A stretch of 56,123 bases of DNA, from positions 1 through 56,123 of the forward strand of contig JAEYGI010000038.1 of the NCBI GenBank assembly GCA_023402395.1. The letters run 5' to 3'. Under the pieces are notes generated by a model. It saw only the letters and a list, made by a program, of their open reading frames with translations. It was not told the origin of the DNA and made no database searches. A program made the position numbers and the translations under genes. Below are positions 33,129-42,013 of this stretch, in pieces (positions within the stretch are counted from its first letter, which is position 1; each line of letters begins with the position of its first letter). Source of the DNA: Bacillota bacterium (GTDB lineage: Bacteria; Bacillota; UBA4882; UBA8346).

Positions 33129-34034
33129 ATGAAGCGGCAAAGCAAAGCGGCACCCGAACGGAACAAAAGCTATGGGAATGAGTTGGGATATTCGATTTTT
33201 CATTTCGTGCTAAAGCACATCGGCTTGAAATGGGCCTATGGCATCCTGTTGCTGTTAGTCCCCTATTATGTGCTGTTGCGGCCCAGCGTGTACCGGCGCT
33301 CCGAACCGTATTTGCGGCGGCGGTTTCCCGGCGATTCTTTTTTTCGGCGTTACCTTCGGCTGTTTAAATATATCTTCGTCTTCGGACAGGCGCTGATTGA
33401 ACAATTATATTTTGGGTTCGTGGGTGAGTCAAAGATTACGCTGAAGTTTGAGCGGGAACCGGAGATCCTGGAACTGCCGAATAAACGGCCGGTGATCTTT
33501 TTAATGTCCCATGTAGGGTTCTGGGAAGTAGCCATGGCCGGGTCGATGCGGTTTGACAAGAAAATGAACGTTCTGGTTAATCAGGACTTCGACAAGGATA
33601 AGCGCAAGAGTTTTTATGATATCCGGCAAAAAAAGTTTAATCTGATCAATGTTTCGGATCATTATGGCGGCATGATCGAAGCGACCAACGCCTTGCTGCG
33701 CGGCGAGGTCGTAGGGGTTACCGGAGATCGGGCCGATCAGTGGCGTTCCAAAACCGTTTCCTTTCTCGGCGCTCCGGCCAAATTTCCGATCATTGCCGAA
33801 CAGTTGGCCGTAGCCACCGGAGCATCGGTGATCGCTTTGTTTACTTCCAAAGCGGACCAGTTCACGATTTACTTTCGCTGGACGGATATTTCGACCGGAG
33901 TAGTAACCGATCAGCAGCTGACCAAGGACGAAAAAATTCAAAAAATGTTGGAACTTTACTCCGAGGAACTCGAAAAGCAGGTGCAAAGGCATCCCTACCT
34001 CTGGTTCAATTTTTTTGATTTTTGGAAGAAATGA
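33129..34034 (+). CDS. LpxL/HtrB-family lipid acyltransferase (ApeD-like)
   Basis: 301 residues with an N-terminal membrane segment (about 36-51) and the lipid A acyltransferase domain: SHVGFWEVA gives the HX4E motif (His128, Glu133), and GVTGDRADQ plus FLGAPAKFPIIAEQLA follow. It probably transfers the polyene acyl chain from ACP to a membrane lipid or sugar acceptor on the cytoplasmic face. LpxL-type enzymes are rare in monoderm Firmicutes but regular in aryl-polyene clusters. It is 17 bp after the methyltransferase. Confidence 0.85.
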   Translation: MKRQSKAAPERNKSYGNELGYSIFHFVLKHIGLKWAYGILLLLVPYYVLLRPSVYRRSEPYLRRRFPGDSFFRRYLRLFKYIFVFGQALIEQLYFGFVGESKITLKFEREPEILELPNKRPVIFLMSHVGFWEVAMAGSMRFDKKMNVLVNQDFDKDKRKSFYDIRQKKFNLINVSDHYGGMIEATNALLRGEVVGVTGDRADQWRSKTVSFLGAPAKFPIIAEQLAVATGASVIALFTSKADQFTIYFRWTDISTGVVTDQQLTKDEKIQKMLELYSEELEKQVQRHPYLWFNFFDFWKK

Positions 34035-34121
34035 AGTGAAACGGTTGAAACCCAATTCAAATTTTGTAAAAAAATGCGTTCTTAGCCAGAGATAAAAAAT
34101 TCATTGCATGGGAGATTAATA

Positions 34122-34376
34122 ATGAGCACAGCCGCCAAACTCAAGGAATTGTTATTTAAGGAACTCAACCTGAAGATCAAGCCCGAGGAGATCACTGATG
34201 ATATGCCGCTGTTCGGGGAAGGACTGGGCCTGGATTCCCTGGATGCTGTGGAGATCGTGGTCATTCTCAAGAAACATCTGGGAGTGACCATTGTGGACAG
34301 CGCGCAAGCCAAGGAAGTTTTTTCGACCATCAAAACCCTGGCCGATTTCGTAGATAAAGAATTGGAAAAGAAATAA
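34122..34376 (+). CDS. Acyl carrier protein 1
   Basis: 84 residues, acidic, helical; GLGLDSLDAVEIV contains the phosphopantetheine-accepting Ser39. ATG 34122 follows GGGAG by 7 bases. It carries the growing polyene chain. The next gene's GTG abuts its stop, linking it to the ketosynthase at 34377. It differs clearly from the ACP at 54122, so the two may serve starter and elongation steps. Confidence 0.9.
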   Translation: MSTAAKLKELLFKELNLKIKPEEITDDMPLFGEGLGLDSLDAVEIVVILKKHLGVTIVDSAQAKEVFSTIKTLADFVDKELEKK

Positions 34377-35552
34377 GTGCGACATCAAAGCGTGATCACC
34401 GGCTTGGGCTGCATCAGCGGCGCCGGACGAAATCTGGACGAAACCATGGAGCGGCTGTATGCCGGCGGGAGAAACCCCCAACCGCCGCGGCGGATCTCTT
34501 ATCAATTGGGCAAGCGCTACCCGGTTTTCGAGGTATCCGGTTTTGAAGGCCAGGCCAATGATTTAAGCATTTGTTTCGCGGTGGCCGCGATCAAGGAAGC
34601 TTTGTCCCAAGCGGGCTTGGATGAGGAATCGTTACGGAAATACCGGGTTGGGGTGTTTATCGGTTCCACGGCGGGCTGCTTTTTTAACAAGGAGGATTAT
34701 TATCGCCAATCCCGCAACCGGCCGGGCGGGGATCATTCCTATGTGGCGCAAGTTTTATTGAACGGAAGTATCGCGCATCAGATCTCCAAACGGCTGAACC
34801 TGAACGGCCCGGCGCTCACCCTCTCCAACGCCTGCGCTTCCGGGACCGATGCCATCGGGCTGGCCGCGGCAATGATCGAACAGGGCGAGTGCGACATCGC
34901 CCTGGCCGGAGGCTGCGACGAAATTGTCCGCATGGTTTACCTCGGATTTATTTCCCTAATGAATACCTCGGATGAACCCTGCCTCCCTTTTTCAAAAAGC
35001 CGGAAAGGCCTTAATCTGGGCGAAGGAGCGGGGATCTGCGTTTTGGAAAGCCGGACCGCGGCCCAGCGGCGGGGCGCGGCGCCGTTGGGCTTGATCGAGG
35101 GCTATGCCACGGGTTCCGACGCATATCACATTACGGCGCCCGAACCGTTGGGAAGAGGCCTGCGCAAAGCATTTGGGGATGCCCTGAAACAGGCTGGAAT
35201 CACGCCGGAGGAGATTGCCTTCGTCAATACTCACGGCACCGGAACGATTGAAAATGACCGGGTTGAGGGCCGGGTTATCGCCGCGGTTTTCGGCAAAGAG
35301 ATACCAATCACCGCGACCAAGGCTTACACCGGCCATGCCCTGGGCGCCGCGGGCGGCCTGGAAGCCGTTTTGACCACCCAGTTTTTAATTGATCAAAAAA
35401 TACCGGGAACGCCGGATTATGATGATTATGATCCGGATTGCGCCATTGCGCCGCACCGGGGCAATCGGCCAATTTCCGGAAAGCACGCCTGTTCATCCTC
35501 GCTGGCGTTTGGCGGAGTCAATTCCGTGCTGGTAATCGGGAGACCGTCATGA
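34377..35552 (+). CDS. Beta-ketoacyl-ACP synthase (FabF/ApeR-like), complete triad
   Basis: 391 residues from GTG 34377. Cys153 (SNACASGTDAIG), His286 (NTHGTGTIEND) and His320 (TGHALGAAGG) form the full triad. EGAGICVLES and the C-terminal SLAFGGVNSVLVI are typical of the FabB/FabF group. It overlaps the following cysteine-less ketosynthase-like gene by 4 bp, again suggesting a KS/CLF pair as in type II systems. Confidence 0.9.
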   Translation: MRHQSVITGLGCISGAGRNLDETMERLYAGGRNPQPPRRISYQLGKRYPVFEVSGFEGQANDLSICFAVAAIKEALSQAGLDEESLRKYRVGVFIGSTAGCFFNKEDYYRQSRNRPGGDHSYVAQVLLNGSIAHQISKRLNLNGPALTLSNACASGTDAIGLAAAMIEQGECDIALAGGCDEIVRMVYLGFISLMNTSDEPCLPFSKSRKGLNLGEGAGICVLESRTAAQRRGAAPLGLIEGYATGSDAYHITAPEPLGRGLRKAFGDALKQAGITPEEIAFVNTHGTGTIENDRVEGRVIAAVFGKEIPITATKAYTGHALGAAGGLEAVLTTQFLIDQKIPGTPDYDDYDPDCAIAPHRGNRPISGKHACSSSLAFGGVNSVLVIGRPS

Positions 35553-36526
35553 ATCTATCCGTGGTTGGTTTGGGGATGGCCTCCAAGGTTGGGGGCACCG
35601 AAGATTTAGAGCAGTTGCTGACCGGGCGTTTGATCAATCCAAACGACCTATCCTCCAGTCGCGCCGTATCGGTAGATATTCCCGCCGATTCCGGCCTTCC
35701 GCAGCAATTGCTCAGGAGAATGGGCCACTTCGCCAAAATTTCGGTCTTATCCGCCTGCCGGGCGATTGGGGATTCGGGCCTGGAGATTCGGGATCGTTCG
35801 GTCGGAATTATTCAAGGTTCGGTTTACGGTCCGATCAGCGCCGGGATTCAATCGTTCGACGATTTGATCGATTTTGGCGATAATCAGCTTTCCCCGACCA
35901 ATTTCTCAGGGTCCGTCTTTAACACCGCCGCCACTTATCTTTCCCTGGCGTATGGCATTCAAGGCCCCACGCTGACGCATACCAGCGGACTGGACACCTT
36001 GTTCAACTCGTTGCTGACCGCTTCGCTCTGGCTCGACGACGGGATCGATTATGTTATTTTGGGAGTCGGGGATGAATACACTCCCTATTTTGACAATTAC
36101 GATTTGGCGGAGGATGCAACCGGACTGCTCCCAACCGGTGAAGGCTGGACCACGTTTGTTTTAAGCCGGGAGGACCAGGCAAAGTATGGGAAGATCCGGT
36201 ACGGCTCTTTAACGGCGCCGCCGGAAACCAAAAACCGTCCAACCATTTATTCCATTTGGCATGAACGGATCCGTGACGCTATTTTGGTGAATCACGCCCA
36301 AGCGAACCGAGCGTGTTTTCCGGTATGGCTGCGGGGTTCCTATCCAAGCGCCGCCGCGTTTGATCTGGGGCTGGCGCTGATCTGCGCCAAAAACAGGCGT
36401 TTTCCGTCCGATCCGGCTGCGGGCGGAAATTATCAACTCCAGGATTTAAAAGACGATGAGATCGTTTGCTGTTATAACCCGCTTGAAAACCATGGGTTGG
36501 CTTATTATGAGATTTTGACGGATTAA
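35549..36526 (+). CDS. Ketosynthase-like chain-length-factor protein without catalytic cysteine
   Basis: 325 residues from the ATG that overlaps the preceding stop. The thiolase-fold N-terminal half is recognisable (SVVGLGMASKVGG, SVFNTAATYLSLAYGIQGPT, DYVILGVGDEYTPYF) but the active-site loop reads LTHTSGLDTLFN with no cysteine, and the GTG and GH histidine motifs are lost. It is probably a non-catalytic partner that shapes the chain-length pocket of the adjacent ketosynthase. Confidence 0.75.
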   Translation: MNLSVVGLGMASKVGGTEDLEQLLTGRLINPNDLSSSRAVSVDIPADSGLPQQLLRRMGHFAKISVLSACRAIGDSGLEIRDRSVGIIQGSVYGPISAGIQSFDDLIDFGDNQLSPTNFSGSVFNTAATYLSLAYGIQGPTLTHTSGLDTLFNSLLTASLWLDDGIDYVILGVGDEYTPYFDNYDLAEDATGLLPTGEGWTTFVLSREDQAKYGKIRYGSLTAPPETKNRPTIYSIWHERIRDAILVNHAQANRACFPVWLRGSYPSAAAFDLGLALICAKNRRFPSDPAAGGNYQLQDLKDDEIVCCYNPLENHGLAYYEILTD

Positions 36527-36538
36527 AAAGAGTATATA

Positions 36539-36616
36539 GGATGAAGTAAATTTCTTTACTAAATTTGCATTCTTAACGCCGAATGCAAATGAATCAAATT
36601 GGAATTTACTTCATCC
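36539..36616 (+). repeat. Foldback element A, copy 2
   Basis: GGATGAAGTAAATT / AATTTACTTCATCC ends with inner GCATTC / GAATGC stem; near-identical to 12413-12490. It lies between the ends of convergent genes and could work as a bidirectional terminator. Confidence 0.75.
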
Positions 36617-36631
36617 TATTACAGCTGAAAT

Positions 36632-36709
36632 AAGTTGAATTAAATTCATTAATTCTCCATCATGGCCGGCATTAAGGACATGATGTATATCAGAAATTTA
36701 ATTCAACTT
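36632..36709 (+). repeat. Foldback element B, copy 2
   Basis: 78 bp, the same order (A then B, 15-bp linker ATTACAGCTGAAAT) as at 12413-12583, so the A-B pair behaves as one unit of about 170 bp. Confidence 0.8.
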
Positions 36710-36716
36710 ATATAGC

Positions 36717-38480
36717 TCAAAACCGCGGACAAATTTGGCAGGCTTCCGGCGGTTCCGGGCCGGCCATCTTGGCCCGGTACTTTTGCAGCGTTTCGCCGTT
36801 CCAGATGCCGGAGAAGGAATCCCGGAACAGATTGCCGAGAACCAAACCGGGTTGGCAGTCACATAACGTGACATTGCCGTCAACATCGACCGGAACGGTC
36901 TGCCAGGGCGACAAACACCAGGTATGCCGGGTTGAGCGCCGGTAAAGCTGGTCCGGGGGGATCAACAGCGCATCATGATAGCGTTTTTCCAGACCGAATT
37001 CTTCGAGGCCGCGTACGGACAGCACAGGTAAGTTTTTCGAAAAGGCGTGCCGCACCGCATTTTTAACCCTCGCTTCAATTGCCGCGTCAATATTTCTCCA
37101 CAAGGTATGGCCCAGATTCTCCCTAAAATTAAGATCCGAAAGCATTAACACATCAACACCCAGTTCCGAGATACAATCGATCAGATCGTTCAAATGGAAG
37201 ACGGTGTCAATGGATACGGCCGAAAAAACGGCCTTGGAAATCTGCCGGGCGGAGGCGTTGGCAATGGCAACGAACTCCCGGATGTTTAAGATCACTTTAT
37301 CGAAATCAGTTCCTAGCCGGACCACGGACGATAAATCCCCGTCAAATCCGTCGAGGCTGAAAGCGATGGAATCCAGCCCCGCCTCCAACAGCCGATGCGA
37401 AATTGCCGTGGTCAAGAGCATCGCGTTGGTTACCAATCCCACCTTCCGCTTCATGGACTTGGCGTATTGGACGAAATCGGCGATTTGGGGGTGCATTAAC
37501 GGTTCGCCCAAGCCCACCAGGACGATTTTATAGCAATGGGGCAACACCGCCAGGAGATTGCGGAACCGTTCCAGCGGCATATGCCGGTTCGGTTTGTTCA
37601 AGCGGGCGCGGGCGCAAAATTTACAGTGAAGATTGCAATAGGTGGTAATTTCGATATTGGCGAGCACCGGATCATTGATCGCCGCCGGCCCAAGAACCGG
37701 CTTTTTGCCAATGACCCTTTGCGCGCCGGGCGATAGCGCCGAATGGCATTCACTGAAAGGCGCGGCCTTCCAAAAAGCCTGGAATCCCGGTTCAACCTCG
37801 ATCAATCGCTGGAGGACTTTCGGATCGCGGCCCGCTCCGGCCGTTACATCGGCTATGGCCCGCTGAATAAGGTCCACCGCTAAATGCCCGTTACTGCTCT
37901 TGAAAAGGTCATGATCGGCCTCGGGAATCGTAACCGCGCGGATCGGACCGGCAAAATGCCCCGTTTCCCAGGCGCGGGATTCCGGGCTCAAGACCAGGCG
38001 GTCAGCTTCGCCGTGGATGATCAGCACCGGAAATTCCGCCGCGAACCGCTTCGAACCGACGGCATTAATGAGTTTGATCATCAGGGCGACGTCAACCAGG
38101 GGAACCGGTTCCCGGCCCTCCCGGTGCGACTCCCAGCGCACAAAATAGCCCGCATCAATTTGGGGTGGGACGGAGATCAGGATCAGCAGGGCCGGTATGA
38201 TTGAAAAGCGTTGGAGGGCGGCCAGCGCCAAATTGCCACCGGTTGAGTGGCCGATGATAATCAGTAGGCGGTTTTCGATTTGATAGTGATCGGTGGCCTG
38301 ATGAATGGCGCCAATAAAACGTTCCTCATCAAATGCCGGAATTTCCCCCAAACCGTGCCCGGGGAGGGCAAGGCTTTGGACGGAATCCGCACCGAAACGG
38401 GCGGCGAGTTGCCTGGCCAAGGGATCCAAATCTTGGTTTGAACCGGTGTAACCATGGACTAAAATGATACCCGGCGCCAT
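36717..38480 (-). CDS. Alpha/beta-hydrolase fused to radical-SAM/SPASM enzyme
   Basis: 587 residues from ATG 38480 (GAGGT 9 bases upstream; TTG 38486 is possible). Residues about 1-210 form an alpha/beta hydrolase with HGYTGS, nucleophile Ser79 in GHSTGG, Asp160 (HGEADRL) and His190 (EADHDLF). Residues about 270-587 form a radical-SAM domain with CNLHCKFC (Cys282/286/289) and a C-terminal SPASM-type cysteine set (TLCDCQPG, CQICPRF) for auxiliary iron-sulfur clusters. A hydrolase joined to a SPASM enzyme is uncommon. It might release or open an ester/thioester and modify the same product by radical chemistry; substrate unknown. Confidence 0.85.
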   Translation of the reverse strand: MAPGIILVHGYTGSNQDLDPLARQLAARFGADSVQSLALPGHGLGEIPAFDEERFIGAIHQATDHYQIENRLLIIIGHSTGGNLALAALQRFSIIPALLILISVPPQIDAGYFVRWESHREGREPVPLVDVALMIKLINAVGSKRFAAEFPVLIIHGEADRLVLSPESRAWETGHFAGPIRAVTIPEADHDLFKSSNGHLAVDLIQRAIADVTAGAGRDPKVLQRLIEVEPGFQAFWKAAPFSECHSALSPGAQRVIGKKPVLGPAAINDPVLANIEITTYCNLHCKFCARARLNKPNRHMPLERFRNLLAVLPHCYKIVLVGLGEPLMHPQIADFVQYAKSMKRKVGLVTNAMLLTTAISHRLLEAGLDSIAFSLDGFDGDLSSVVRLGTDFDKVILNIREFVAIANASARQISKAVFSAVSIDTVFHLNDLIDCISELGVDVLMLSDLNFRENLGHTLWRNIDAAIEARVKNAVRHAFSKNLPVLSVRGLEEFGLEKRYHDALLIPPDQLYRRSTRHTWCLSPWQTVPVDVDGNVTLCDCQPGLVLGNLFRDSFSGIWNGETLQKYRAKMAGPEPPEACQICPRF

Positions 38481-38482
38481 CG

Positions 38483-39694
38483 TCAATTTACCTCAAGCAG
38501 ATTCGCCAGCGTTTTTGCTCCCTGGTAGCGGCCGATCGCTTCCTTGATGGCGGACAGGTTTCCCTTGGTGGCGGGGCGGTTGACCAAGGCCTCGATTTTG
38601 GTTTTGATTTCATCATCGGACTGCTGATCGAACGCCCGTATGTAATCATCCGGAATGCCGGAAAAAAGGGTGGACGGGATCAGCCGGGCTCCGCAGCCGA
38701 TTCTTTCGAGGCAGACCCCATTATGGGCTTGTTCGGGCTGTAACGGCATCACTACCACGGGCACCTCGTTTTCCAGCGCTTCAAATACGGTCATTTGGCC
38801 GCCATGGGTTACCAAGAGCGACGCATGAGGGAATATCTGATACAACGGGGCGAAGTTTAAAATCGCCACCCGGGAATCCGGCCGCTTGATCCCGAGCATT
38901 TCCGATTGGCCCCCAGCGGCGACGATAACTCTATAATTCAAATCGAGCAGCAGGTCGATGATCCGGAGCACGGCGGCGTTATTGGTGACGCAGGTTCCGA
39001 ACGAGACCACGGCGATCGGGGCCGGGGAGTCCAAAATACCGTCCAGATCGATCGAATCATACGGCCAGTGGCGCAACGAAATGGGGCCGGCATGAATGAC
39101 GCCGGCCGCTTTCGGAATGGGCATGAATTCCGGGAAATCCCATAAAAAGGTCCGCTCGCCCTTTAAGGCGGCCCGGATATCGTCAACCACATCCAATTCT
39201 AATTTTCGCAATGCCAGGCTTAGCTTTTTCCCGGCGAACCGGAAAAAGTTATCCAGGAGTTGTTTCTGGAGAGCGCTGCCCGCCTCCTGGTCCGCAAATC
39301 CCAGCACCTCCCGGGAATCAGGGATCATGCAGCCGCAGATCAAAGAGTCATAGGGCACTCCCGCGAGCCGCGCCGAAGCGTAAAGGGTAAACCGGAACAC
39401 GCCAAGAACCCGGTCCGGTTGAATCCGGTTGATCAACGCCACCTCTTCCCGAATGCAACCGGCGATAATCTCCGGATTGGAAAACCATTTAAACGACGGA
39501 AACCCGCCGCTGTCGGTCTCCTGAATGTCCGGTACGATATGATGCTTGATTCCCAACTGGTTCAAAAACCGGGAATGTTTTTGGCTGACGGCGATCTGCG
39601 CCTCATGGCCGTTCAATTGCAGGAGATCCATGATCGTCAGGCATTTGGCGATATGCGACAAGGAATTGTTTTCAGGAAGCAATAGAAATTTCAT
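38483..39694 (-). CDS. GT1-family glycosyltransferase (MGT/UGT-like)
   Basis: 403 residues with the GT-B fold of natural-product glycosyltransferases. The donor-site signature VTHGGQMTVFEALENEVPVV followed by PLQPEQAHN is the bacterial version of the PSPG box. It would attach a sugar to a hydroxyl, for instance the phenolic end of the aryl polyene or its lipid anchor, using a nucleotide sugar. It precedes the hydrolase/radical-SAM gene in the same minus-strand operon with a 3-4 bp junction. Confidence 0.85.
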   Translation of the reverse strand: MKFLLLPENNSLSHIAKCLTIMDLLQLNGHEAQIAVSQKHSRFLNQLGIKHHIVPDIQETDSGGFPSFKWFSNPEIIAGCIREEVALINRIQPDRVLGVFRFTLYASARLAGVPYDSLICGCMIPDSREVLGFADQEAGSALQKQLLDNFFRFAGKKLSLALRKLELDVVDDIRAALKGERTFLWDFPEFMPIPKAAGVIHAGPISLRHWPYDSIDLDGILDSPAPIAVVSFGTCVTNNAAVLRIIDLLLDLNYRVIVAAGGQSEMLGIKRPDSRVAILNFAPLYQIFPHASLLVTHGGQMTVFEALENEVPVVVMPLQPEQAHNGVCLERIGCGARLIPSTLFSGIPDDYIRAFDQQSDDEIKTKIEALVNRPATKGNLSAIKEAIGRYQGAKTLANLLEVN

Positions 39695-39751
39695 TTTGGT
39701 TTAATCCTCAGCCGCGACAGCGTTCCTGCCGGCCCATTCCCCGGGGCGCGG

Positions 39752-40339
39752 TTAATCCTGAACCCATTTGACTTGGCCGTTTTCAAAATGAACCACAAAG
39801 GTGCCGAAGCGGTTTTGCCAATAGCGCCATTGATCCAGATCCAGGCTTGGGGTTTTGTGTTTCGGAGGATAGCCGAGGGCGGCGATGACCGCCGGCTTGC
39901 TCATGCCGGGAACCACTTGGCCCGCTTTGATGGCCTTGACCTCATCATCGGTAAACCGCGCTAAATCCAGCGGCCGGGTGGAGAAAGTGCGGCTGAAGAT
40001 GCCGTCAATGTCTTCCCCGGAGAAATCCCGGACATTCCAGAGCGTCAAATTGGTGCCGCTCGGAAGGGTTACCACCAGATCAATGCCGCTGGCCGAGACG
40101 AACTTGACCTCGGTATTCACCGGAACCAGAATCCCTTTCCGGTAATTGGTGGTGTAATGACGGGTCCCTTCGTAAAACAGACTGAATTGGGTGTACAGAA
40201 CCTGCCCCTTGGGAGTGCCGGCGGCATTCCCTTTTTCCGCCGCGCCGGAGACCGGAGCGAGGAGTATGGTTATCATCAGCAGGGCCGCAGTCAGTAAGCT
40301 AAGAGTGGAGAACGGTTTGCCGTTTCGCAAAAATTTCAT
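39752..40339 (-). CDS. Exported protein with BamE/SmpA-like C-terminal fold
   Basis: 195 residues. Signal peptide (about 1-33, cleavage near VSGAAEKG), no lipobox. The middle part (EGTRHYTTNYRKGILVPVNT) is of unknown type. The C-terminal 60 residues (IKAGQVVPGMSKPAVIAALG, then YWQNRFGTFVVHFENGQV) match the SmpA/BamE pattern known from outer-membrane assembly proteins. First gene of the minus-strand operon, with a TGGTATAAT promoter about 60 bp upstream. Probably periplasmic and linked to placement of the product. Confidence 0.7.
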   Translation of the reverse strand: MKFLRNGKPFSTLSLLTAALLMITILLAPVSGAAEKGNAAGTPKGQVLYTQFSLFYEGTRHYTTNYRKGILVPVNTEVKFVSASGIDLVVTLPSGTNLTLWNVRDFSGEDIDGIFSRTFSTRPLDLARFTDDEVKAIKAGQVVPGMSKPAVIAALGYPPKHKTPSLDLDQWRYWQNRFGTFVVHFENGQVKWVQD

Positions 40340-40398
40340 GCCAATCCCTCCAGATTCAAATGGGTTTTTAGTTTGCGCGGAAATACCCGCTAAGGAAT

Positions 40399-40407
40399 AT
40401 TATACCA
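40399..40407 (-). promoter_or_regulatory. Extended -10 promoter of the 40339-36717 operon
   Basis: On the minus strand TGGTATAAT, identical to the sequence before the ligase gene (25660), suggesting joint sigma-A dependence. The remaining spacer up to 40708 shows no other feature. Confidence 0.55.
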
Positions 40408-40708
40408 AGCTTTAACTGGAATTCATATCCGTTTCGGGCTCCGGGCCGAAATTTTGATCGAATGACCAACGTCACGACAATTCCGGGGAGGGGCAAACGG
40501 CCGTCGCGGTTGCGCGCAACCGAAAAATCAATTGATCAAAGGGGGGAATCTTGATATGCTTTTGAAAGAGTGCCCTTGAACTTTAAACTATCTAAATAAG
40601 GCAATTACCCCGGCAATTTGCGGCGTATCAAAAACGTAGCGCAACCTCCATAATCATTTCAGTAACCTGGCGCTTCCTCAAAAAGTGATGGACAAGGAGT
40701 TTATCCAG

Positions 40709-41497
40709 ATGATGGTAAATAACCAAGACACCGTTACCCAATTGAACTATTGCGTGCTGATTCCCACCTATAACAATGACCAAACCCTGGAGAACGTGCT
40801 TCGATCCGTTTTGGAATATACGCCGGACGTCATCGTTGTCAATGACGGCAGCACGGATCGGACCGAAAGCATTTTGGAACGTTTCAAAACCAAAATCGAG
40901 ATTATTTCGTATCCGAAAAATCGCGGCAAGGGCGCCGCATTGCGAAAGGGCTTGCAACGGGCCGGGGAGTTGGGCTACGAATATGCGATCACTCTTGATT
41001 CCGACGGACAGCATTTTCCTTCGGAAATTCCGAAATTTTTGGAAAGGGTTACCCCTGGCGCCCCGGTTTTGATCATTGGCAACCGGGACATGAGCGGCGC
41101 CGCGATTCCGAAAAAAAGTTTATTCGGAAGGAAGTTTTCTAATTTCTGGGTTAAGCTGGAGACCGGCCGGGACCTGATGGATACGCAATCCGGATTCCGG
41201 CTTTATACGGTCGCCCAAATCAATCAGTTCCGGTTCTTCACGGTGAACTACGATTTCGAACTGGAGTCGCTGGTCCGCTGGGCCTGGCGCGATTATCCGA
41301 TCGAGATTGTGACGGTGGCGGTGTATTATCCGCCGCCGGAAGAACGGGTGAGCCATTTTAAGGGCTTTACGGACAATTTCCGGATCAGTGTGCTGAATAC
41401 GGCGCTGGTGACCGTCGCGATCCTCTATATTCTGCCCCGGCGGCTGTTCCGGATCGCCATCGCGGGCCTCAAAAAGCGGCTCGGAACGTTCGGATAA
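40709..41497 (+). CDS. GT2 glycosyltransferase (dolichyl-phosphate mannosyltransferase-like)
   Basis: 262 residues from ATG 40709, chosen for AAGGAG 9 bases upstream (an in-frame ATG at 40688 lacks one). GT-A fold motifs: LIPTYNNDQTLENVL, VVNDGSTDRT and DSDGQHFPSEIPKF with the metal-binding Asp residues. A hydrophobic stretch near the C-terminus (ALVTVAILYILPRRLF) may anchor it to the membrane. Similar GT2 enzymes occur in aryl-polyene and flexirubin clusters. Sugar and acceptor unknown. Confidence 0.85.
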   Translation: MMVNNQDTVTQLNYCVLIPTYNNDQTLENVLRSVLEYTPDVIVVNDGSTDRTESILERFKTKIEIISYPKNRGKGAALRKGLQRAGELGYEYAITLDSDGQHFPSEIPKFLERVTPGAPVLIIGNRDMSGAAIPKKSLFGRKFSNFWVKLETGRDLMDTQSGFRLYTVAQINQFRFFTVNYDFELESLVRWAWRDYPIEIVTVAVYYPPPEERVSHFKGFTDNFRISVLNTALVTVAILYILPRRLFRIAIAGLKKRLGTFG

Positions 41498-41541
41498 AAA
41501 GGGATTTCCCGGAGAGATGATTCAAAGGCTCCGCGTCAGTT

Positions 41542-41860
41542 GATCCTAGTCCCGGATCATTTGCGGCTTGGGCCGGATCAGATGATCCAACTCTCCGATC
41601 AGTTGGTAGCGCTCTCCGATCAGTTGATCGGGCACTTGGATCAACTGATCCAAGACTTCGATCAGATGATCCGGCTTCCGGATCAACTGATCCAACCTTC
41701 CGATCAGATGATCCAACTTCCGGATCATCTGATCGGACATTTAGATCAACTGATCCGGCACTCGGATCAATTGTAGCGGGACTTCGATCATCGGTGGCGG
41801 TATCCCGATCGGCTAAAGCGGCGCTCCGATCGGTTGGACCGCTTACCTCCGGATTACCGA
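41542..41860. repeat. GATC array in exact 21-bp register
   Basis: GATC occurs at 41555, 41576, 41597, 41618, 41639, 41660, 41681, 41702, 41723, 41744, 41765, 41786, 41807 and 41828, always 21 bp apart, and a second GATC stands 8 bp after most of these (41584, 41626, 41647, 41668, 41689, 41710, 41731, 41752). The core is GATCARNTGATC-like and nearly palindromic; the other 9 bp vary. Both strands can be read as heptads (DQLIRxx), which follows from the 21-bp period. No ribosome binding site fits. It fills most of the 41498-42013 spacer. Confidence 0.85.
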
Positions 41861-42013
41861 CGGGGAGCGAACCGGTTGCGGTTCCCTTTGAGGTTTCCCC
41901 GGGAGGCCCGGACCGGGGATGACGTTGAACTCCGGGCGGATTAATGATATACTTTTATTTGAAATTGCTTGGTTTTTAAGGAATTTGCGAACCGTTCGGG
42001 TAAGGATGCGAAG

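Noticed and set aside
41540..41776. Protein made of DQLI-type heptad repeats (both strands)
   Set aside because: A 21-bp DNA period automatically gives seven-residue repeats in every open frame; no ribosome binding site, and both strands are open equally.
41542..41860. CRISPR-like array
   Set aside because: Units are 21 bp with no conserved repeat of 25-37 bp separated by unique spacers, and no cas genes are near.
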